DNA of 28,522 nucleotides from a virus, in IMG/VR virus record IMGVR_UViG_3300030102_002433, positions 1 to 28,522 of that record. One strand, 5' to 3'. The translations under genes were made by a program, and so were the position numbers. This document shows positions 16,450 to 22,982 of the stretch, one piece after another. Under the pieces are notes generated by a model. The model was not told the DNA's origin, did no database searches, and saw nothing but the letters and a program-made list of their open reading frames with translations. Position 1 is the stretch's first letter, and every line of letters starts with the position of its first letter.

Positions 16450-17974
16450 AATAGTAAAAGATTTTGCTACTCTTTTTTCTGGGTTGAGAAAGGCATATGG
16501 TTCATATGCTCCAGAAGAGGGAAATGGTGTAGGAAAAGAAAAAGGTCGATATAGAATTATATCTGAAGACATAGATGATCTTCGGCTACAAGAATTATGG
16601 AAAAACCATTTAGAGGGTAAAAATTCTCTTGGTATAATACCGATTACGGAAACTAATACTTGTACATGGGGGGCTATTGATATTGATCAATATCCTTTAA
16701 ATCATAGTGATTTAGTAACTAAATTTATAAAAACAAATAAATTACCATTTGTAGTTGCTCGTTCTAAATCTGGTGGTGCACACATATTTGTATTTCTTAG
16801 TGAACCTGTAAGTTGTGCTATCGTTCAACATAAACTAAAAGATATTGCTTCTGTGTTAGGTTATGCAACGGCAGAGATATTTCCTAAACAAACAAAACTT
16901 TTATTAGAAAAAGGTGATAGAGGTAGCACTTTAAATATGCCATATTTTGGTGGAAAGAGGACTACTCGTTATGCTCATGATGATACAGGTGTAGCTATAA
17001 CAGATTTAAATGAGTTTATAGAATATGCAAAACAAAAGACGATAACTAAAGCAGAATTAGAAAGTTTAAAAATTATCTCTGCTGATATGGCTGATAAAGA
17101 TTTAGAAGGTGCACCACCTTGTTTAAAAATACTATGTAGTATGGGCTTTCCTGAAGGAACTAGGAATAATGGTTTATTTGACGTTGGTGTATTTTTAAGA
17201 AAAAAGTTTTCTGACGATTGGGAGAAAAAAGTAGAAGAAAAGAACTTTCAATATATGAAGCCACCACTTGGTGCTTCAGAAGTTTTAGCAGTTATAAAAG
17301 CATTAAGTAATAAAGATTATCAATATAAATGTAATGATCAGCCTATAGCCTCACATTGTAATGCTGCAGTTTGTAGAACTTGTGAGTATGGCGTTGGTTC
17401 TTCTGGGGGCTTACCACAATTTAGTAACCTACAAAAACAAGATTCAACACCACCTATATGGTTTTTAGATGTAGAGGGTCATCGAATAGAGTTAACTACA
17501 GATGAACTACAAAACCAAACTAAGTTCCAAAGAAGATGCATGGACGAGTTAAACTTTATGCCTTTAACTATGAGACAAAATAACTGGAGAACCGTCGTTC
17601 AACAATTATTAGATAGTGTATCTATAATCGAAGTTCCAGAAGATGTATCTGTTCATGGTCAATTTAAAGAGCTTTTAGAATCCTTTTGTACTGAGAGAGC
17701 ACAGGCTCAATCAAGAGATGAATTATTATTAGGAAAGCCTTGGACAGAAGAAAGTAAAACTTTTTTTAGATTAAAAGATTTAATAGACTATTTTAGTCGA
17801 CAACAGTTTAGAGATTATGGAAGAAACCATATTGCTGCACGACTCAGAGAACTGGGAGGTGGGGATCATTTCTTTCATGTAAAAGGTAAAGGTGTAACAG
17901 TTTGGTATGTCCCAGAATTTAAAGCACAAGATGAGGGCTACGAATTACCAAATATGGGGGAGGATCCATTTTGA
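16442..17974 (+). CDS. AEP-superfamily primase (TOTE-type)
   Basis: This encodes 510 residues. The catalytic core shows WGAIDIDQYP (Asp80 and Asp82, metal ligands) and RSKSGGAHIFVF (residues 107-117, Ser110 to His114, nucleotide-binding motif). EIFPKQ follows at 145-150. I associate this set with the archaeo-eukaryotic primase found in TOTE conflict elements and many phages. A helical segment (GTRNNGLFDVGVFLRKKF) is followed by a probable zinc site, Cys297, Cys306, Cys311, Cys314. The C-terminal 190 residues look like helical winged-helix material. It would synthesise primers for the PolA at 22972. The end couples to the UvrD-like helicase through TTGA overlap. A primase role is strongly suggested; the TOTE label is from memory. 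Confidence 0.8.
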   Translation: MTKIVKDFATLFSGLRKAYGSYAPEEGNGVGKEKGRYRIISEDIDDLRLQELWKNHLEGKNSLGIIPITETNTCTWGAIDIDQYPLNHSDLVTKFIKTNKLPFVVARSKSGGAHIFVFLSEPVSCAIVQHKLKDIASVLGYATAEIFPKQTKLLLEKGDRGSTLNMPYFGGKRTTRYAHDDTGVAITDLNEFIEYAKQKTITKAELESLKIISADMADKDLEGAPPCLKILCSMGFPEGTRNNGLFDVGVFLRKKFSDDWEKKVEEKNFQYMKPPLGASEVLAVIKALSNKDYQYKCNDQPIASHCNAAVCRTCEYGVGSSGGLPQFSNLQKQDSTPPIWFLDVEGHRIELTTDELQNQTKFQRRCMDELNFMPLTMRQNNWRTVVQQLLDSVSIIEVPEDVSVHGQFKELLESFCTERAQAQSRDELLLGKPWTEESKTFFRLKDLIDYFSRQQFRDYGRNHIAARLRELGGGDHFFHVKGKGVTVWYVPEFKAQDEGYELPNMGEDPF

Positions 17975-19473
17975 GTGTTGATCCTTCTACTTGGTCTATT
18001 ATTCTTGGACCTCCAGGAACTGGAAAGACTACAACTATTCTTAACTTAATTGAAATGGAGATGCAAAAAGGAACACCTCCAGATAGAATAGGTTATTTTG
18101 CTTTTACAAAGAAAGCATCTGACGAAGGTAAAGAAAGAACAATGAACAGGTTCTCTTTATCAGGAAAAGATATTCCTAATTTTAGAACTTTACATTCTTT
18201 ATGTTACCGAATGTTAGGGCTATCTCGTACTTCGGTCATGGATCGTTCAAACTATAAAGAGTTTAATGATATTATGGGTTTACGTTTAACAGGTGATATA
18301 AACCTAGAAGAAGGATCTATTTCTCTTTTATCGAAAGATGATAAGTTAAAGTTCGTAGAAGGATTAGCAAGATTAAAGTGTCATGATTTAAGAGCCGAGT
18401 GGCAAGAACATTATGACGAAGATATAGATTGGCATACATTAGAACGGTTTTCAAAAGGCTTGTATCAATTTAAACAAGCAAGAGGGTTATACGACTTTAC
18501 TGATATGCTTGATATGTGTGTACAAAAGGAACTTGCACCTAGTTTAGATGTTATGTTTGTAGACGAAGCACAAGACTTATGTCCTTTACAATGGAAATTA
18601 GTAAAGATACTCGCACAAAAATCTAAGAGAGTCTACATTGCTGGTGATGATGATCAAGCTATCTTTAGATGGGCAGGGGCAGACGTAAACTTCTTGATTA
18701 ATATCTCTAACGATGCTAGAATTTTGGAAAAGAGTTATAGAATCCCTCAGAGTGTTTTTAGTGTAGCTAATAAAGTGATAGGTCGTATTAAGACAAGAAC
18801 ACAAAAAACTTGGAGTCCGAGGGAAGAGGCTGGTAATGTAATCACCGAAGCAAGTTTCGAACATATTGATATCTCCTCTGGTCAATGGTTAATACTATCT
18901 CGTTCTAACTATTTATTAAATGAAATAGAAGCACATTGTAGAGGTCTTGGTGTATATTTCGAAAGAAAGAATAATCCATCTATTTCTAAGAAAAAGATAG
19001 AGGCAGTAAAAAACTGGGAAAATTTAAGAAAAGGGTTGTTTATCTTTCCTGATCAAGCAGAAGAATTAGTTCCTTATATAAGAGGATCAAAAAGAAAAGC
19101 ATTTGTTAATATTGATCCCTCACAAAAATTAACATTAAAAGAAGTACAACAATTAGCAGAACTTCCTGAACCTAAGATATGGCACGATATGTTTACTGGG
19201 TTATCTGTTCATGAAAGAAGTTATATTTTGGCTATGTTAAGATTAGGTGAAAAGATAACTAAAAAGCCAAGAATTACTTTATCTACAATACATTCTGCAA
19301 AAGGGGGTGAGGCAGATAATGTTGTTCTTATGACAGATATGCCTCATAGAACTTGGAGGGCTTATGAAAAAGATCCTGACGATGACACTAGAGTTTTTTA
19401 TGTAGGTTTAACTAGGGCTAAACAAAACTTACATATCGTTCAGCCAGTTACCAATAAATACTTTATGATATGA
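17971..19473 (+). CDS. UvrD/PcrA-like superfamily 1 helicase
   Basis: This encodes 500 residues. All main SF1 motifs are visible. Walker A is GPPGTGKT (13-20) and motif Ia is FTKKA. Motif II is DEAQD (198-202) and motif III is GDDDQAIFRWAGA (225-237). Motif IV includes SYR, motif V HSAKGGEAD, and motif VI VFYVGLTRAK (475-484). The protein is shorter than cellular UvrD (about 720), so 1B/2B subdomains must be reduced. The start is TTG at 17971, inside the primase stop, preceded by GGGGGAGGA six bases away. Coupling to the primase gene implies a joint role at the fork, although 3'-5' SF1A enzymes also act in recombination. Confidence 0.92.
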   Translation: MSVDPSTWSIILGPPGTGKTTTILNLIEMEMQKGTPPDRIGYFAFTKKASDEGKERTMNRFSLSGKDIPNFRTLHSLCYRMLGLSRTSVMDRSNYKEFNDIMGLRLTGDINLEEGSISLLSKDDKLKFVEGLARLKCHDLRAEWQEHYDEDIDWHTLERFSKGLYQFKQARGLYDFTDMLDMCVQKELAPSLDVMFVDEAQDLCPLQWKLVKILAQKSKRVYIAGDDDQAIFRWAGADVNFLINISNDARILEKSYRIPQSVFSVANKVIGRIKTRTQKTWSPREEAGNVITEASFEHIDISSGQWLILSRSNYLLNEIEAHCRGLGVYFERKNNPSISKKKIEAVKNWENLRKGLFIFPDQAEELVPYIRGSKRKAFVNIDPSQKLTLKEVQQLAELPEPKIWHDMFTGLSVHERSYILAMLRLGEKITKKPRITLSTIHSAKGGEADNVVLMTDMPHRTWRAYEKDPDDDTRVFYVGLTRAKQNLHIVQPVTNKYFMI

Positions 19474-19515
19474 GTAGTTTTTTCTTTATACAATAAATTA
19501 TTTATACTATCATAA

Positions 19516-19521
19516 TATAGT
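19516..19521 (+). promoter_or_regulatory. Candidate -10 box before gene 19543
   Basis: TATAGT followed by AAATTTT lies in the 69-base AT-rich gap after the UvrD-like gene. TACTAT (19505-19510) and ATAGTA (19517-19522) also form a six-base hairpin across it. No clear -35 is seen. Confidence 0.35.
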
Positions 19522-19542
19522 AAATTTTTAGAAAGTTAGAAT

Positions 19543-19941
19543 ATGACAGATAAAAAATCAAAGATTACTTTTCCTGACGGCTATTGGCAAGAGTATATGC
19601 CTGGATGTTTTCGATTTTGGCACCCAGAAGAACTTGAAGAAGCAGTTAACTGGAGACAAAAAGTTATTAAACAAAGTTCTAACTCTGAGGAAGTAAAAAA
19701 ATCTTTATACAGATTTGACCCAGAGGCAGTAATTGTTTATAATAAGCACCCAGAAAAGGGTGCATCACAAATGTTAGTGATATTAGATATATTAAAGAAA
19801 CATGGAAAGCCTGTAAGTATTGAAGACTTTTTTCCTATTATAAAAAAGAGTAAGAAACTTCAAACTACTCAACCTGTTGACAGAATATATAAGCACTACC
19901 ATAAAACAATGTTAGCAAATAACTACATCAACTATGAATAG
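19543..19941 (+). CDS. Hypothetical protein, possible winged-helix C-terminus
   Basis: This encodes 132 residues. The N-terminal third is aromatic-rich (YWQEYMPGCFRFWHPEE). Residues about 68-130 look like a winged helix, with ASQMLVILDILKKHGKPVSI reminiscent of helix-turn-helix openings. It follows a promoter-like gap and leads into the methyltransferase nine bases later. I do not recognise the family. A DNA-binding helper for the modification or replication genes is an inference from the C-terminal pattern. Confidence 0.5.
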   Translation: MTDKKSKITFPDGYWQEYMPGCFRFWHPEELEEAVNWRQKVIKQSSNSEEVKKSLYRFDPEAVIVYNKHPEKGASQMLVILDILKKHGKPVSIEDFFPIIKKSKKLQTTQPVDRIYKHYHKTMLANNYINYE

Positions 19942-19950
19942 GAGAAAGCA

Positions 19951-20790
19951 ATGGCTTCGATAAGAAGAAAACTTGCAGTAAATGCAAATAACTCTAAAAA
20001 CACAAGAATGGATATAGCAAGTGCAGGGACACTGGCAAACTGGAGACCAGATGAGTTAGCTCATATTAGTCGTTTTTGTAAGATGGGACAACTAATAATG
20101 GATAAAGCTAAAACTCTTGGAAGACCTGTTGATATATTAGAAATAGGTTGTGGGGAAATATGGACACTTCGTTATTTATATAAAGCCTTTGTTTCTACTA
20201 AGTCAGAGATTGTAAATAGTTATGTTGGTATGGATATAGATCCAGCATGTTTAGATGATTGGTGGGTAGACGATGATCTTCCTGTTACAGAACACCAGTG
20301 GTTTAAAACTATGACTTCTAATAGAGGTCAAATAGTTCTACAAGATTTAACAACTAATCCTGAACCTCCAGTAGAAGATGAATCTATAGATGTCTTTATG
20401 ACAACGGAAGTTATAGAACATATGGGGAGAGAGTTTATCGAACCGTGGATTGAGGCTTCTGCTAGAAAGCTACGTCCAGGAGGTATTGCATATATATCAA
20501 CACCTAACCACGATGGGTCTAATGATAAATTACCTAAAGATCATGTTTATGAGTGGGGCTATCAAGAATTAAAAGACTTATTAGAAAAACATTTCGTATT
20601 AGAACGTCATTATGGAACTTTTACCCAAACAAATAATTTTAATAAAAACCACCGTGCTAATATGAGGTGGTCACAAAATGTTATTGACGATATTAAAAAT
20701 AGATTCGATAAGCATTGGCAAAGAGTAATATTAGCTACGGCTTATCCTGAAACTGCTAATAATGTTAATTGGCATCTAAGGAAGAAGTAA
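19951..20790 (+). CDS. Class I SAM-dependent methyltransferase
   Basis: This encodes 279 residues. TAGGAG precedes the ATG. The SAM-binding motif I is LEIGCGE (63-69), the acidic loop is GMDID (93-97), and a later motif is IDVFMTTEVIEHMG (146-159). KLRPGGIAYISTPN (173-186) is the usual post-motif strand. The pattern is that of small-molecule or sugar methyltransferases (Methyltransf_11/23), not of a DNA cytosine or adenine enzyme, since no DPPY or PC catalytic motif is present. The next gene starts within its stop codon and belongs to a DNA hypermodification family, so methylation of a modified base or nucleotide intermediate is possible. The substrate is unknown. Confidence 0.8.
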   Translation: MASIRRKLAVNANNSKNTRMDIASAGTLANWRPDELAHISRFCKMGQLIMDKAKTLGRPVDILEIGCGEIWTLRYLYKAFVSTKSEIVNSYVGMDIDPACLDDWWVDDDLPVTEHQWFKTMTSNRGQIVLQDLTTNPEPPVEDESIDVFMTTEVIEHMGREFIEPWIEASARKLRPGGIAYISTPNHDGSNDKLPKDHVYEWGYQELKDLLEKHFVLERHYGTFTQTNNFNKNHRANMRWSQNVIDDIKNRFDKHWQRVILATAYPETANNVNWHLRKK

Positions 20791-21620
20791 TGGATCCTGT
20801 TAAAAGGTTTTTCTGGTGGATCGAGGAAAGACATGATATCTTTAAGAAAAAAGAACAAGGTCTTCCTCGTCCTTGGACAACGGATAAGATTTTAGATAAG
20901 TATCGATTTACTAATCCGTTTCGAGAAAACGATAAGACAACTGTTTGGTTTCGAGAGAACATGAGACAACCTCTCCATAACCAAGAAGAAGTTTTTATGG
21001 CTACTGTTATCTTTCGTTGGTTTAATCTTATTGAAACTGGAGAAACTTTATTAAAACATAATCTTCATATTGACTGGGATCCTAAACTTGCCAGAGAAGA
21101 AATTAAGAAACAAAAGAAGTATGTTACAGGGGGTTATATAATAAAAACACCTAATGGTATGGATAAAGTTGATGGTGTTATTTGGTGTATAGAGAAGGTA
21201 TGGGATGAACGAAAAAGTATAATAGAAGAATTAATAGAAAAGACAGAAACTTTGAGACGTGCTCATATCCTCTTTCAAGAATTTCCATATTTAGGTCATT
21301 TTATGGCATATGAACTTGTTACTGATTTAAGACATACGATGTTTCTAAATTCAGCTAAAGATATAAAAACTTGGGCTAATGCAGGTCCAGGAGCAATGAG
21401 AGGATTAAATAGAATATTTGGTAGAGAGTTGGATTGGAAAAGTTCTAAACATAAATGGAACGATGATATGTTAACTTTATTTTATTGGAGACATAATTTT
21501 TTACCACCAGAGATAGCTACAGTTATGGAGATGAGAGAGATAGAACATAGTCTTTGTGAGTTTGATAAATATGAACGAGTCCGTTTAGGACAAGGTACAC
21601 CAAGAGGGAGATATAAATGA
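20790..21620 (+). CDS. DNA base hypermodification protein (5-hmdU kinase helical-domain / aGPT-PPlase-like)
   Basis: This encodes 276 residues. I chose ATG 20790 (TAATG overlap, AAGGAAG upstream) over a TTG seven codons earlier. The protein matches the pattern I recall for the helical family proposed by Iyer and colleagues for thymine hypermodification. The opening is FFWWIEERHDI, then PRPWTTDKILDKYRF (26-40) and NPFRENDKTTVWF (42-54). GGYIIKTPNG (114-123) and GHFMAYELVTDL (169-180) follow. The block WANAGPGAMRGLNR (195-208) resembles the DNA-glycosylase-like core. Such proteins act on 5-hydroxymethyluracil in DNA as kinase partner or pyrophosphorylase-transferase. No P-loop kinase domain is fused here. 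The subfamily is undecided; adjacency to a TS-like enzyme supports the role. Confidence 0.8.
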   Translation: MDPVKRFFWWIEERHDIFKKKEQGLPRPWTTDKILDKYRFTNPFRENDKTTVWFRENMRQPLHNQEEVFMATVIFRWFNLIETGETLLKHNLHIDWDPKLAREEIKKQKKYVTGGYIIKTPNGMDKVDGVIWCIEKVWDERKSIIEELIEKTETLRRAHILFQEFPYLGHFMAYELVTDLRHTMFLNSAKDIKTWANAGPGAMRGLNRIFGRELDWKSSKHKWNDDMLTLFYWRHNFLPPEIATVMEMREIEHSLCEFDKYERVRLGQGTPRGRYK

Positions 21621-22681
21621 TAACATTTCGTGGCGATAACGTAGAAGAAGTATTTCAAATAGCAGTAATGTCATTAAGAGAACCACACAATATGGTAAAG
21701 ATACCAAGTAGAAATGGTGATGTCTTAATGTTCAGAGATCCTGTTTGTTCTACTTATAACTTTCCAAGAGAACGAGTAATGTTTCTTCCTGAGAGAAATT
21801 GTAATCCTTTCTTTCATTTTATAGAAGGTTTATGGATGTTAGCTGGTCGAAGAGATGTAGAACCATTAGCAAGATTTGTAAAAAGAATGAAAGAGTTTTC
21901 TGACGATGGTAACTTTTTATATGGGTCTTATGGTTATCGTTGGCGAAACCAGTTTGGCTACGATCAATTACATGACGTTATTAAAAAGCTAAAAGAGAAT
22001 AAATGGGATAGGCGAATAGTTTTATCAATGTGGGATCCTGTACACGATCTTCATTATAAAGGCAAAGATGTTCCTTGTAATACTCAAATATATTTTAAAG
22101 CCTATCCAACAAAAGAATTAGGTGAAGAAAATAATCAAATAAAATTAGATATGACTGTATGTTGTAGATCTAATGATTTAATTTGGGGTGCATATGGGGC
22201 TAACGCAGTTCACTTTAGTATGCTTCATGAATATATAGCAACGATGTCAGGGCTAAGTGTAGGTTGTTATCATCAAATTAGTAATAATGCTCATGTTTAT
22301 TTAGATGTCTGGAATGAACTAGATAAGAAACTTTCTAAAGGTATCTCTCCTCATGGCTATGAAGTTAACCCAGAGATTACATGGCAAGACTTAATACAAG
22401 ATAAACAAAACTTCGATAAAGATTTAAATTATTTCTTTAACCTGTTTTGTTCTAGTAAAGATAATGAAGAACTAGGTGGTATGTGGATAACCCCAGATCA
22501 TTTTAGTAATATGAAAACATTCGCTTATACAGCGATACCTCTTGTTGAGGCATGGAACTATTATAAACAAAAAGATTATAAACATGCCATACTGCAAGCC
22601 TCAACTATCCAAGCACCAGATTGGAGAAAAGCATGTATGGAGTGGTTAGAAAGAAAGGAAGAGAGAGCTAAGAATGACTGA
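21617..22681 (+). CDS. Thymidylate synthase-family enzyme, probable dUMP hydroxymethylase
   Basis: This encodes 354 residues of the ThyA fold. Glu70 (FIEGLWMLAG), the catalytic cysteine Cys154 in VPCNTQIYF, RSND (184-187), Asn196, and His226/Tyr228 (NNAHVY) match the ThyA dUMP and folate residues. Departures are PCN instead of PCH, one extra residue before Asn196, and SNNAH instead of GDxH. Such variation is expected in deoxynucleotide hydroxymethylases, which add CH2OH instead of CH3. Keeping Asn196, where dCMP enzymes carry Asp, favours dUMP, giving 5-hydroxymethyl-dUMP. The gene overlaps the hypermodification gene by four bases. Plain thymidylate synthase remains possible. Confidence 0.8.
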   Translation: MITFRGDNVEEVFQIAVMSLREPHNMVKIPSRNGDVLMFRDPVCSTYNFPRERVMFLPERNCNPFFHFIEGLWMLAGRRDVEPLARFVKRMKEFSDDGNFLYGSYGYRWRNQFGYDQLHDVIKKLKENKWDRRIVLSMWDPVHDLHYKGKDVPCNTQIYFKAYPTKELGEENNQIKLDMTVCCRSNDLIWGAYGANAVHFSMLHEYIATMSGLSVGCYHQISNNAHVYLDVWNELDKKLSKGISPHGYEVNPEITWQDLIQDKQNFDKDLNYFFNLFCSSKDNEELGGMWITPDHFSNMKTFAYTAIPLVEAWNYYKQKDYKHAILQASTIQAPDWRKACMEWLERKEERAKND

Positions 22682-22982
22682 GAAACGTAGTAAGATAATA
22701 CAAAAAGTTAATGTACTAGCTAACGACGATGTTAGTGCTTTGCATGAAGCAGAAAAGTCTTATGGAGATAGTTGGAAAAAGCGAGGTGGTATAGGTGCTT
22801 TTATGATGTTAGCTAGGAAGTGGGATCGTATAGAAAACCAATCAAACGATTATACTTACGATATCTTTTTAGCTTTAGAAGAGGATCAGAGACCAGAAGG
22901 ACTTATAGACGATATAAGAGACCTTAGACGTTATCTGCTCTTAGTCGAAGCACAAATGGCTTTACAAAAGAATGTTAAATAA
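22674..22982 (+). CDS. Nmad1/DUF1599-like nucleotide-modification-associated protein
   Basis: This encodes 102 residues, all helical, overlapping the TS-like gene by eight bases. The pattern is AEKSYGDSWKKRGG (27-40), LARKWDRIE, then EGLIDDIRDLRRYL. It follows the YG-SW ... K-RI ... EG--D---DL--Y scheme I recall for DUF1599, named nucleotide modification associated domain 1 because of its company with base-modification genes. A MazG-like all-alpha nucleotide-binding fold is the other reading. Either way it would act on the modified nucleotide pool. The match is by eye, and the family is held with moderate confidence. Confidence 0.6.
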   Translation: MTEKRSKIIQKVNVLANDDVSALHEAEKSYGDSWKKRGGIGAFMMLARKWDRIENQSNDYTYDIFLALEEDQRPEGLIDDIRDLRRYLLLVEAQMALQKNVK

